Assembly (NCBI GenBank): GCA_023091665.1
Contig: JALJCQ010000026.1
Coordinates: 1,736,001 to 1,800,000 of the forward strand
Direction: 5' to 3'
Origin: Pythium myriotylum
Lineage: Eukaryota > Oomycota > Peronosporomycetes > Pythiales > Pythiaceae
DNA length: 64,000 nt
The notes under the pieces were generated by a model. It was not told the origin of the DNA, ran no database searches, and saw only the letters and a list, made by a program, of their open reading frames with translations. Below, in pieces: positions 41,049 through 51,227 of the stretch. Positions within the stretch are counted from its first letter, which is position 1; each line of letters opens with the position of its first letter. A program made the position numbers and the translations under genes.

Positions 41049-41690
41049 CTATTTCATAGTGCGACGCTGCTGCTCCTCTCGTCTCAAGACCGCTACAACA
41101 TCGCTCAGACCACGTACAGTTGACAGCAAACGCGCCATCCTGCACGCGAAGTCGGTTTGGTCCACCACATCCATTAGCGACCCGTCCGCGCTGAAGTAAA
41201 GCGTTCGAGTGCTTTCAAACGCCACGTCGCGGTCGAGCAGAGCATCCAGCAGCGCTGTGTTCCCAGGCATGCAAAAGTACAAGCGGTTGATGGTCGACAC
41301 GCGCAGCTGCCCCTGTCGTTTGCCTCTCAGAAGAACCACCGGTGCGTCTTGCGGTCCATGGAGCCGGACTCGGTGCGCAAAGAATCGTAGCGTTGACACT
41401 TCGTTGGCGTACCTCTCGCGCAGTGTATGTTCCAAGTGCGTTGAGATGGCGTGCGCGACATGGTCCGGTGTTCTTCGAGCTGACAGCTGGAGCTGAAGCG
41501 AGGCGAGAAGTCGGAGATCGTGGACCTCGCCGCGCAGTCTCGCGACGTCACGACGGATCTGCCTGTGGTAGGCCTTGAGACGTTCACGGTAGTGTCTTCC
41601 GCGCTCACGGCTGTCCATCGTCGGCTTCTTCGCGGGGTCGACACGGCTCAAATCGCATCCTTGGTCGACGGATGGTTCTGCTGGCGCCAT
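41049..41690 (-). CDS. bZIP-like protein, paralogue 5
   Basis: This 213-codon frame starts at ATG 41690. The basic region TMDSRERGRHYRERLKAYHR has Ser at the fingerprint Asn position. The zipper-like part is DVARLRGEVHDLRLLASLQL. The shared C-terminal domain shows STINRLYFCMPGNTALLDALL and STRTLYFSADGSLMDVV. It is the most diverged at its basic region but intact by reading. Confidence 0.7.
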   Translation of the reverse strand: MAPAEPSVDQGCDLSRVDPAKKPTMDSRERGRHYRERLKAYHRQIRRDVARLRGEVHDLRLLASLQLQLSARRTPDHVAHAISTHLEHTLRERYANEVSTLRFFAHRVRLHGPQDAPVVLLRGKRQGQLRVSTINRLYFCMPGNTALLDALLDRDVAFESTRTLYFSADGSLMDVVDQTDFACRMARLLSTVRGLSDVVAVLRREEQQRRTMK

Positions 41691-42888
41691 TTGGGCTGTG
41701 GCTGTTGAGGCTGGAGGAAGAGTCTGCCAAAGTCAACACAAGACCAAGCAGTCGCGGGATGGGTGATCGTTGCTCAAGTATTTCAGATGCCTCCAGAAAA
41801 CCTTCTAAGGTTGGTTTCCTCTCGTTGGTCGACTTTATATAGCACGTCGCGACCCTAGAGAATTCTATCTGGATCGCCCATAGCTCAACGTGGTGGATGC
41901 CGCTTGGAACAACCCACACGATCCCATGGAAAGCGATCCAATCGCGAGTTCCGTCGAGTTCTGATTGCGGGATCGACAGAAACCGCAACTATTCCAACGG
42001 CTCTTCCCAAGCGGCGTCGGCGACACAATCGCACGCGGCCGTCAGGGAAGTAACCGAGGATATCCGACCCATACGAAAGCATGGCTCCTTCCAACTCTTC
42101 CACACCACACCTCCAGCCAACTCGCAACCGACCGCCACACCACAATAGACTTCGACTTCGTCTGCACTTTGGAACGTGGACCAAATGTCGAGGGCGCTCC
42201 GTACGACCCAACTTGGTGGACTTCTCCTGTTCGTGTTCCTATAACTCACTCTTTCGAGGTTCCAACCAAAAATCGAGAAACTCGGTCGCTGTACCCACTC
42301 ACAAACCATTGTCGAGATCGTTCGCGAGTTCCACGGCAAGTTTTCCTCTCGTCGCAAACTACTTCGGAAACCGCCGACGCGTCGGGTGGTGCCCATCCCT
42401 ATCAATAGAGGGGGAAAATGCAGCCAAAGATCGGGAGATCTTTTCAGCACGCCAGCGTACTGAATCAAAGGATGTCTCCCACAGCGCAGACAATCCTACC
42501 CTGCGTTTGAGAATCTATCTATACTTCTTCCTCCAAACGTCTTGGATTGCGCACGCCCTGTACGATGAAAAGATTTGCCACTGGGTGGTCAGAGCACACG
42601 CCACTGTGATGGAGCTCGATTTTTCCAGCGTTTGTCACGATCGCAACTACGGCAATTGTACCACGTACTACGTAGGAGTAGCAGCTCTCGACGTGATGAA
42701 TAAGATGACAGCGCTCACAGAAACCTGCGCTAGGGTTGGATTCGTGTGTTTGTCGGTACACAATATCGTCGACCGAGTGGACGCGTCGCAATGGAAAAGG
42801 GGATAAAACTACGTTTATTGAGAGAAGAGGGGGGTGACTACATGCAGCGCTCGCCTAGGACGCGTGCTGCTCTCGCGATTGCGGTCGC
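41691..42888. other. Intergenic DNA between bZIP-like gene 5 and EF-Tu
   Basis: Several overlapping frames on both strands are open for 90-240 codons, but none has recognisable content and they contradict each other. I treat them as chance. Confidence 0.35.
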
Positions 42889-43795
42889 TTACGCGCTGAC
42901 CTTGGACACGACGCCGGCGCCGATCGTTCGGCCGCCCTCGCGGATCGAGAACTTCATGCCGGCCTCAAGCGCGACGGGCGAGATGAGCTCGATGTCAATC
43001 GCAGTGTTGTCGCCTGGCATGACCATCTCCGTGCCGGCCTTGAGCTGGATGCTGCCCGTGACGTCGGCCGTACGGAAGAAGAACTGCGGACGGTAGTTGC
43101 TGAAGAACGGCGTGTGGCGGCCGCCTTCCTCCTTCTTGAGCACGTAGACCTCGGCCTCGAAGCTCTTGTGCGGGGCGATGGTGCCCGGCTTGCAGAGCAC
43201 CTGGCCACGCAGCACGTCGTCGCGCTTGAGGCCACGCAGCAGCAGACCGACGTTGTCGCCGGCCTGGCCGCGGTCGAGCTGCTTCTTGAACATCTCGACA
43301 CCCGTGCAGGTCGTCTTGGACGAGGCCTTGATGCCGACGAGCTCGACTTCGTCGCCGACGTTGATGATGCCCTGCTCGACACGGCCGCTGACGACCGTAC
43401 CACGGCCCGAGATCGAGAACACGTCCTCGACGGGCATGAGGAACGGCTTCTCAAAGTCGCGCGTGGGCGTCGGGATGTAGTTGTCGACCTCCTCCATGAG
43501 CTTGAGCACGGCGTCGCGGCCAATGTCGTGGTCGCGGTCCTCGACGGCGGCGAGCGCCGAGCCCTTGACGACCGGGATGTCGTCGCTCGGGAAGTCGTAG
43601 ACTTCGAGCAGCTCGCGGATCTCCATCTCGACGAGCTCGAGCAGCTCTTCGTCGTCGACCTGGTCGACCTTGTTCATGAAGACCACGAGCGCCGGCACGC
43701 CGACCTGGCGCGCGAGCAAGATGTGCTCGCGGGTCTGCGGCATGGGTCCGTCGCCGGCCGAGACCACGAGGATGCCGCCGTCCATCTGCGCGGCG

Positions 43796-43830
<35 letters not shown>

Positions 43831-44121
43831 GGGGCAGTCGACGTGCGCATAGTGGCGCGCCTCGGTCTCGTACTCGACGTGGGCGGTCGAGATCGTGATG
43901 CCGCGCGCGCGCTCCTCGGGCGCCTTGTCGATGTCCTCGTAGCTCGTGAACTTGGCGCCGCCGCGCTCGGCGAGCACCTTGGTGATGGCGGCCGTGAGCG
44001 TGGTCTTGCCGTGGTCCACGTGGCCGATCGTGCCGATGTTGACGTGCGGCTTGGAGCGGTCGAAGGTCGCGAGCCCGCGCGAGGCGAACTTGTTGGCGAG
44101 CGTGGTCGCGCGGCGGAGCAT
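42889..44121 (-). CDS. TUFM: Mitochondrial translation elongation factor Tu (nuclear gene)
   Basis: This 410-residue GTPase delivers aminoacyl-tRNA to the mitochondrial ribosome. A basic, hydroxylated presequence ([20 protein letters not shown]) is followed by the bacterial-type EF-Tu body. Its motifs are G1 GHVDHGKT (33-40), switch I RGITI, G3 DCPGH (95-99), G4 NKVD (150-153) and G5 SAL (188-190), then domains 2 and 3. Compared with many EF-Tu proteins the body is full length. The G+C-rich third positions and strict conservation mark it as a housekeeping gene, unlike its surroundings. No intron is needed. Confidence 0.97.
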
Positions 44122-44651
44122 GGCGGGCAGGAGCGGTGGTGGGCGAAGAGCGCGAGGAGATCTGAGGTGACCATGGGACCATGTTCGGTCGGGGACGAGC
44201 GGGTCGGGTTGAATGGGTTTGGAGATATTATGAGTATTAAGGCCCGGCCCGCGGATGAAGACGTACTGTAGGAGAGTGAAGGAGGGCAGGAAGCGGGTGG
44301 GTGGGTTGGTAGAAGGAGGGGAGAGGTGAGGAGGAAACCCGGCCTGGAGGATTGCTGGTGGTGGCCCAAAACGGCAAATGCAGGACGACCACAGTTTCGA
44401 AAGATGGATGGGATTGGTGGATAATGAGAGTAGGACGGATTAATGGCCAATGAGAGGAGGGTCGGACGAATACGTGGGACAGAGACACGCAGGCGCAATC
44501 TGCGACGTGTGAGCAGGTATTCAAAACCTCCGGAATCTTACAATGGGCCCGAGGGCGATTGATCGCTTTCGAGTCGAGCAGGCTGCAGCGAATCTCGCTC
44601 GCTCTCGCTCGCTCACGTGTGTGTTTACTAGTATAATACGCTTCTATGGCG
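44122..44651. other. Promoter region of the EF-Tu gene
   Basis: These 530 bp lie between the EF-Tu start and the end of the upstream gene on the same strand. On the minus strand, CTCATTGGCCATTAAT (near 44440) resembles the oomycete initiator but lies far from the ATG. No other site is clear. Confidence 0.35.
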
Positions 44652-45872
44652 TCAGAGGAGAACGGCGTCCAGTTCGTTCGTCTCGTTGCGAGACGTCGCG
44701 AGCCGGAGGATCGCACTAAACGTCGACGAGTCGTCTGCGAGCGTCTCGAGATCGTGGACGTGCTTGTCGTAGTTGACGATTGATGCGTACGCCTCGCTGT
44801 GGGAAGGTTGGCTCGTGGGCATGCGGAAGACCAGCGCTTCTCGCAGCGAGAGAGATGACTCGGGCGTCTTGGACTGGACGATCGAGCTGAACACGGACGC
44901 AGGTACCGAGTCGAGCACCGCAGGCGTCGCGACCACGACGTTCGGCATCTTTGCAGCAGCTGCCGGCGTGGCCGCGGCGTCTTTTTCGATGATCAGCTCA
45001 CCGAGCAGAACATCGAGCGGCGTGTCTTGTAGCCGAATGTCATCGGTCTCGAGCATCGTGAGTAGTTTCGACTCGAGATAGGCCACGACGCCATTGCCCA
45101 TGTTCGCGCTAATCATCGTCGGCGAAATGCTGAGCGAGTTGCGGCGAGTGCGCCCTGCGAAGAACGGAAGTTGACGCAGTGGTGCCGTCGCGTGGAGCAA
45201 GATAGAGTTGAAATCCGTGAACGCGATGCCGCCCTGCTTCCGCAATGCTCGCAGCGCCAGCACGAGCTGGATCACATCGCGTCGCTGGTACACGTTCAGC
45301 GACGAGTGCTTTGTCGTCGTCGGCAGCTTGGGGAACGTGACGCGGTGCAGCGCGAGATACCGCTGGCACTGCGTGTACCAGAAGGACCGCGGCTCGGTCG
45401 CCGGGTAATGCAGCACCATGAGCGACGGGTTCGCGTGTCGGCGGATCGACTGGAACGCCGCAAACTGCGCCATCGTAAAGTTCTCGCTCGGCGGCTTGGT
45501 CTCGCCCTGGCGCAGCGGCACCATCTGCACGGGCAGGTACACGAAATGCACAATGTCCTGGACCTCGCTCGCGAGCTGGCGCGCAAAGCAGCGCGCGCCC
45601 AGCTGCGCGACGCCGTTCTCGGCGCGCAGCTGCGTGCTGTTCGCGGCGACGCACTGCTGCATCCGCAGCGGCAGCGCCGCGACGGCCTGCGCGTCGTCGA
45701 CGACGCTCCTGGCGCGCAGCCGCAGCCACGCGGCGCGCGCGTCGGTCCAGCGCGCGATCTGCGCGGCGTCGAGCGTGACGAAGTTGTACACGAGCATGGG
45801 CAACACGAGGAAGAGCGAGAGCAGCACGAAGAGCAGCGGGCGCAGCGCCAGCGGCGGCGCGCGACGCCGCAT
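44652..45872 (-). CDS. Putative type II membrane glycosyltransferase-like protein
   Basis: The 406-residue protein starts with a short basic tail and one membrane segment (11-31, LPLLFVLLSLFLVLPMLV-like), the layout of Golgi type II enzymes. A VHFVYLPVQMVPLRQGE stretch resembles the IPKIIH entry of GT32-type sugar-binding DXD proteins. The segment RRDVIQLVLALRALRKQGGI (198-216) corresponds to the R-Y-L-L-YGG helix before the DXD. The expected DXD reads TDFN (219-222), so metal binding may be altered. Several NxS/T sites follow. Substrate is unknown. It is divergent from the flavocytochrome gene, with 635 bp between them. Confidence 0.6.
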   Translation of the reverse strand: MRRRAPPLALRPLLFVLLSLFLVLPMLVYNFVTLDAAQIARWTDARAAWLRLRARSVVDDAQAVAALPLRMQQCVAANSTQLRAENGVAQLGARCFARQLASEVQDIVHFVYLPVQMVPLRQGETKPPSENFTMAQFAAFQSIRRHANPSLMVLHYPATEPRSFWYTQCQRYLALHRVTFPKLPTTTKHSSLNVYQRRDVIQLVLALRALRKQGGIAFTDFNSILLHATAPLRQLPFFAGRTRRNSLSISPTMISANMGNGVVAYLESKLLTMLETDDIRLQDTPLDVLLGELIIEKDAAATPAAAAKMPNVVVATPAVLDSVPASVFSSIVQSKTPESSLSLREALVFRMPTSQPSHSEAYASIVNYDKHVHDLETLADDSSTFSAILRLATSRNETNELDAVLL

Positions 45873-46507
45873 CGACGACGGCCGGTGCTGCTCGCGAGGG
45901 TCTCGGTCAGTTCAGTTCAGTCTAAACGAGGACGAATCGGGAAAACTACAAAACCGATCTATAACATTTGCAAAATTTACAAATATGATCGTGTTGTGGA
46001 GACGACATTCCCCTTTTATGTGCTATCGGGTGCCGACCCGACTTGGACATGGCCGGGCCATTTGTTTTTGGAGTGGCGAGAAGGCACGCGCCGTGAGGCC
46101 GGCGAGTGCGTAAGGTAGGTTGGATTCATTCCAGAGCGCGAGCGTCTCTCGCTTTCTCTGATTGTGGAAAGTTGGAACGTTCGCCTTGACTTTTGTATCG
46201 CGTGTCATAGATTTGTGGAGCGAGTGATCCCGCTCGGCACGCGCCGTTTTTCTGTGGAAACCCGACCCACCGGCCACTCGAACACCTCTTTTCACGTGCT
46301 GATGGCTCTGTGTCGCGCGTGCACCGCTCGCGTCGAGTCCAGCGTTGTGTACAGTTTGAGGCCGCCGCCACTGCCTCCCCGTGCAAGTCGCTCGCAGTAA
46401 TGCACCAAGAGGACTGGTCCCGAGGCGTGTTCGTCGAGTTCTTTGCTGCTGCTCACTTTCGGATTTCCCCTCTTCCACAACAAGGCCTCGCATTCGAAAG
46501 TAGTGCT
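45873..46507. promoter_or_regulatory. Divergent promoter region
   Basis: This segment separates the minus-strand glycosyltransferase-like gene from the plus-strand flavocytochrome. On the plus strand GCTCACTTTCGGATTT (46451-46466) fits the oomycete initiator plus flanking motif (GCTCATTYYNCAWTTT) and would give a ~50-nt leader to the ATG at 46508, which supports that start. Confidence 0.6.
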
Positions 46508-48802
46508 ATGACGCCGCATGCGTCGAACACCGCGGGGTATGCCACCGTGCAGACCCCAGACGGTCGGCTCTCGCTCAATGAGATCAAGGCTGGAGTATCG
46601 GCGTGGAGCACGCGCTACCGTCTCGTGGGTAACGTCGCGCAGCTCGTCATCTTCGCGTCCATGGCGTTGTATGTGTTCGGGCAGCTCATTTACTTCACGC
46701 CGACGTACAGCGACGGCATCTCGACAACTTTCAAGAAATGGTGGGGCGTTCCGACCACAACCACGGGCAACGCAGCTGCTGGCCACTCCGAGATGGTGCT
46801 GCCTACCTTCTTCTTTCTGTTTGCGATGCTGCCGCTGTTCGTGAGCGCGCTGCTCATCGAGTTCCTGCGCCATTTCAACTTGCGCCGCATCTCCTCCCAC
46901 TACATGCTCAAGTTCGCTCTCGTGTTGCGCCGCAAGCCCGCGCTCTTTGGCAAGGTGTCGAAGCGCAGCTATGGAGAACTACTGTTCTTCCTCGGAGTTG
47001 TCGGAGGCAATATCTACGTGTTTTACCACTTCTACACGACGCGCATTGAGCGCATGAAAACCCGCATGAAGGACGGACTCAAGTTTAACACCTACCTCGA
47101 GGCCATTGCGCTCACGCTCGGATTCTCCTGCATCTTCAACCTCGCATTCCTCTTCTTGCCAGCTACGCGCAACTGCGCCTGGATGGAATTCTTCAACATC
47201 TCGTATGCGAACGGTATTAGCTACCATCGCTGGCTCGGGGTCGTCACGATCGTCACGGCTCTTTTCCACTGCGTCGGGTATTACTGGTCGTGGATCCGCC
47301 AGGGAACTTGGAAAGACCAGGCGCTCCCATGTTTTGACTGTAACCTTGGCGAGCGCAAGGGGCTTAAAGTGTGGTTCAACGTTTTCGGCGAGATCGCGCT
47401 CCTCATTTTCCTCGCCATCGGGCTGACATCTATGTCGTTTATCCGGCGCAGGTTCTACAACGTCTTCTACTACACTCACCAGCTCTTGTTCCTCGGTGTG
47501 ATCTTCTCGGTGATGCACTGGGCAAGCATTGTCTGGTGGATCCTCCCAACTTTTGTGATCTACTGCTTCCACCGCGCGATGTCGGCTTCCAGCAACTTTG
47601 CGCCTGTTGAAGTGAGTGAGCTGACGGCAATCTCGGATGATCTCGTCAAAGTTGTGATCAAGCGCTCACCCTCGCGTGACGGTCACTACCGTGTCGGACA
47701 ATTTCTCTACCTGAACGTACCGGCAATCTCCAAGCTACAATGGCACGCCTTCACAATTTCATCTTCGCCACGCTCAAGCCCAAACACGGTAACCGTGTTG
47801 CTGAAGTCACTCGGAGACTGGACGCAGCAGCTGGTAACGCACGCGAATGAGTGCAAGCAGAAGAATATCCTCCCGACGATTTATGTGGACGGCTTCTATG
47901 GTGCGTCGCTCGAACTCTACAATGAGTACTCGACCGTTTGTCTGGTCGGTGGAGGAATCGGCGCCACGCCTCTCTTCTCGATCCTGGAGGACCTTGCCGC
48001 AAAGCTCGCGAATCACGAGTCACTCGCCCAGAAAGTCGTCTTTATCTTTTCCTTCCGCGAAATGGCACTGCTCGAGGAGATCCACCCGGTGCTCGCTCGC
48101 TTGAAGGAACTTGACCCACAGGAAAAATATTTCCGGATGCATTTGTACTTGACGCGTGTGCCGTCCGATGACGTGCTTGGCCAACGCATCGACTTTGAGC
48201 GCCTTCAGGGCCGTCGCCCGCAGGCTAGTGCCTACGAGGGCAATGCCTCACCCGTTGAGTTTGCCGAGCCGTTGCGTTCACGTTCGTACCGTGCTCTGGC
48301 CATGACGACGGTTGTCATGGTGAGTATCTTCCTGGTCGTGTACCTCCACTACGGCGGAGACAAGATCAAGCGTGCGAATGCTGCTCTCTGGCCTCTTCAA
48401 CAGTTTCTCGAGGCTTCAGTCGCAATCGCCGCAGGTGGTTTGGTGTTTGCGTTTGTACTTGTGGAACGAGGTTGGAAGCGAAAGGCCGCCTCGCGCGCCA
48501 CGAAGGACGTGGAGATGAACAACTCTCGCGTTGCCACCCCAGCGCTGACGGTCGCAGACATCTTTACGTATCAGGATTTGACTGTTCACTACGACGTCGC
48601 ACTTGGCGAACGACCAGACACTAAGGCCTTGATGGAACGCGTCCACCTGTTCCACGCGGACGACACGATCAAGACGTCAGGAAAACCCGTGATTGGCGTA
48701 TTCGTCTCTGGACCGAAGGCCATGAAACGAGCAGTCGATCGAGCAGCGTACGAGATCGGCTCTCATTGTTTCGATATCCACGAGGAGGAGTTCGAGCTCT
48801 AA
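46508..48802 (+). CDS. Ferric reductase/NADPH oxidase-like flavocytochrome
   Basis: I start at ATG 46508 (MTPHASNTAGYATVQ, 764 residues), just after an initiator-like promoter; the frame is open upstream. Six to seven membrane segments precede the flavin part. Two heme pairs are visible: H240/H254 (YHRWLG, FHCVGYY) and H324/H337 (THQLLF, MHWASI). The FAD motif is HAFTISS (413-419) and the NADPH motif GGGIGATPLFSIL (481-493). Two extra hydrophobic segments (~597-616 and 634-652) interrupt the nucleotide-binding domain before its final VFVSGPKAM (731-739). There are no EF-hands. It moves electrons from cytosolic NADPH across a membrane to ferric iron or oxygen; the acceptor cannot be decided from sequence. 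Confidence 0.88.
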   Translation: MTPHASNTAGYATVQTPDGRLSLNEIKAGVSAWSTRYRLVGNVAQLVIFASMALYVFGQLIYFTPTYSDGISTTFKKWWGVPTTTTGNAAAGHSEMVLPTFFFLFAMLPLFVSALLIEFLRHFNLRRISSHYMLKFALVLRRKPALFGKVSKRSYGELLFFLGVVGGNIYVFYHFYTTRIERMKTRMKDGLKFNTYLEAIALTLGFSCIFNLAFLFLPATRNCAWMEFFNISYANGISYHRWLGVVTIVTALFHCVGYYWSWIRQGTWKDQALPCFDCNLGERKGLKVWFNVFGEIALLIFLAIGLTSMSFIRRRFYNVFYYTHQLLFLGVIFSVMHWASIVWWILPTFVIYCFHRAMSASSNFAPVEVSELTAISDDLVKVVIKRSPSRDGHYRVGQFLYLNVPAISKLQWHAFTISSSPRSSPNTVTVLLKSLGDWTQQLVTHANECKQKNILPTIYVDGFYGASLELYNEYSTVCLVGGGIGATPLFSILEDLAAKLANHESLAQKVVFIFSFREMALLEEIHPVLARLKELDPQEKYFRMHLYLTRVPSDDVLGQRIDFERLQGRRPQASAYEGNASPVEFAEPLRSRSYRALAMTTVVMVSIFLVVYLHYGGDKIKRANAALWPLQQFLEASVAIAAGGLVFAFVLVERGWKRKAASRATKDVEMNNSRVATPALTVADIFTYQDLTVHYDVALGERPDTKALMERVHLFHADDTIKTSGKPVIGVFVSGPKAMKRAVDRAAYEIGSHCFDIHEEEFEL

Positions 48803-48938
48803 ACAATGAAAGAAGAGAGAAAAGAGAAAAGCAGAATGGTTGGTCTGCCGGGTAGATAGTGAGCTGGAAGCTGTTGGTCTGCTCAGCCTGTATGAAGTGA
48901 GTGTCCCAATATTTCCCAACGTGAGTCGTATCTTCCAG

Positions 48939-50957
48939 TCACGGTGGATTAGCAGCTGAGATTTCGTCAATTGGGATATAATAGAGGAAGCTTTCCTCAT
49001 TCGGAGGTCCACACCCCACCCAGCTCTTGTCTGGTGAAGCGTCCTCTGTGCAGAATGGAGAACTGAGACCAAGTAGAAACGGTCGCATACTCTTGGGAGA
49101 CTGCGAGGCTTGCTCGACCCACTCTGGTATGCTGGAAATGTTTGTCATTGCCAGGCTAAGGTACTGCGCACGGAAGTTGCTGATTGACTTTGGTAGTGTG
49201 TCGATTGGATTGTCCGTGAGCTGGAGAGATCGATAGTAGTTGTGATCGTTCAGCAAAGAAGGTGGGATTTCTCGAATGCGGTTTCCTGAAAGCGACAGGC
49301 GGCCTGTTTGCATCTTTGTTAACACAGGAGGGACATCAATTAGTCTTGCCCGCTCGAGATTGATTTGCTCCATTTGTGGAGGCCACAGCTCAACGAGCGT
49401 ATCAGGGAGCCCTTCAATATCAGTATCAGCGCTTTCGAACACGATCGCTGGAAAGCCTTTCGCGAGGAGACCAGGAGGCAGACTCCGAACGTTTCGTACG
49501 CGAAGCAACACTACCGACGTTAAGTGGGGATGGTTACCAGTGGTGAGCGCAGCGCTTGAATCCCACGAATTTATGGTTGCGTTGAAGAGTACGAGTTGGA
49601 CGAGACCATGCATATGTCGGAGCTGGTGTGGCACTTGGAGACTTGGGCAGTGTGAAAATTGAATCGCCATGAGATCTGGGAGTAGTTGGTGCACAGTTGA
49701 GAAGATTTGGTCCCATTCGTGTTGAAGACCCATGATTCTGAGTCGATTGCAATTCAGACTGAGCACAGCGCAGAGTGAAGAAGAATAGAGCCACGGATGA
49801 AGTAACAAGGTGCATTCCACTCCTTCTGTGATGATGGATGGATGTGAGTGCGAAGCAGCAATCCCGTGAAGTACAAGGACAGCGAGTCCGATTGCGAGAA
49901 AGACAACGTTGGCGAATCGATGCGATACATGGGACGTGACAGCGATGAAGAAATGAGACGAGGCCACATACGAGAACGAGAATCCACTCATGGCTGACTC
50001 TGGAGCGACTCCAGTCGTTCGAAGCCTGAGCGACCGCGATGTCCGTCTTTGGCGCTCGCCAGCCTTCCGTTTGATGGTCTCAAGCGAGGCAATTGCCAGC
50101 ACCGCAGCTAAACGTGTGGAGAACCACTCTTTCCATGTAAGTGTGAAAATTTGCTGAAACAAGTTTCCACGGTCGATGAAGAACCTTGGGTTGTACCTCG
50201 TCGCCACATGGGCCAGAGCGAGGCGATAGTACAGTGTAAACACGGCAAATGGAACGGCAACTGTGTAGATCGACGCGAGCTCAGCACCAATCACGGTGCG
50301 TACGAGGGGTCCGCGTTTCTTATTGGCGTACCACATTCTTAGCAGCGGAGTCGACCAGCAATTCACCACAAGTATCAACGACGCTAAATGGTTCACAGCT
50401 GGACTTGCGACATACCAGCTGAGTCGGTAAGCGACATAGGTTTGCGTGATAATCTCAAACGACTCACGGATGTTGGTGACAGTCTCGTAGTAAACACCAT
50501 CAACACTGCCGTACTTTAACCAGCAGCTACTCAGACATCACCACGGGGACGTGAACCTCTGCCACATCGACTGCTTCCGTCCCATTGACATCAACGGAGC
50601 CGATTTCGATCTTTCACGAAAAACAAGTTGCTTGTTCACGACCGATAGGCGAATCATCTGAGCCGCGGCGACGAGATGCCATACTGAAATGGCCACGCTA
50701 GTCACCAGGACCGCTATGGAGATCTCATCTTTGAGTTTGTTTGTGCGCCCAAAAGTCGCTAGCAGCAGTGTGACGTAGAGGGGGCTCGTGAGTGTGTCGA
50801 CGTAATAGCGAGCCTCGAAGGCATAAGCGATAGCGTAGCCCACGTGGAGCGTGACGATGATCACCCAGAGCACGCACCGCCAGCGTAGTAGTGAGTCTCT
50901 CTCGCTTCCATACCTTTTGTTTTCTGCATTTCCGATTGCGGATGACGTCTTATACAT
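48939..50957 (-). pseudogene. LRR transmembrane protein with one in-frame TGA
   Basis: A 673-codon frame starts at ATG 50957 and is interrupted once, by TGA at 50538-50540 (after WQRFTSPW). The same frame then resumes with GVYYETVTNIRESFEIITQTY, a continuation found in oomycete LRR membrane proteins. The N-terminal half has several membrane segments (CVLWVIIVTLHVGYAIAYAF, VVFLAIGLAVLVLHGIAA). The C-terminal half has leucine-rich repeats with LP-x-x-L signatures (SLPPGLL, GLPDTLVEL, EIPPSLL, TLPKSI). It could be a pseudogene, an allele with a nonsense change, a readthrough gene or a sequencing error. Its function is probably surface or endomembrane ligand sensing. Confidence 0.7.
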
Positions 50958-51227
50958 GGCACGAGGTCACGCAAGAAATCGTCTCTCCATCCCAAAGTGA
51001 GCGACTCCCCCGAAGGAGCTGCGAATCTCACGAAGGCTTATTTTTGGACAGAACGAACTCGACCGCTGAATTGAAGGGTCAGATCAGTCCAGAGAAGCTG
51101 AACGTCCTTATCAACTGATATAACTCAAGCAAGAACTCACGTGCATGATGCATTAGCATTTTCGATCCGAGTTCATGCGAGTGATCGACAATGTTTGGAA
51201 AACGCTTTCAGTTCATGTCGGACGAGG
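50958..51227. other. Intergenic DNA between the LRR and first Kazal gene
   Basis: The 270 bp show no gene or promoter motif that I recognise. It is the left edge of the Kazal cluster. Confidence 0.4.

Noticed and set aside
42081..42806. 241-codon plus-strand frame next to EF-Tu
   Set aside because: It has mixed composition, no motif and several competing frames on the other strand, so I could not support a gene.
43114..44271. 385-codon plus-strand frame over EF-Tu
   Set aside because: It is the reverse shadow of the highly biased EF-Tu gene, with no domain of its own.
45171..46118. 315-codon plus-strand frame over the glycosyltransferase-like gene
   Set aside because: Its Arg/Gln/His-rich composition is typical of an antisense shadow of a G+C-rich gene.
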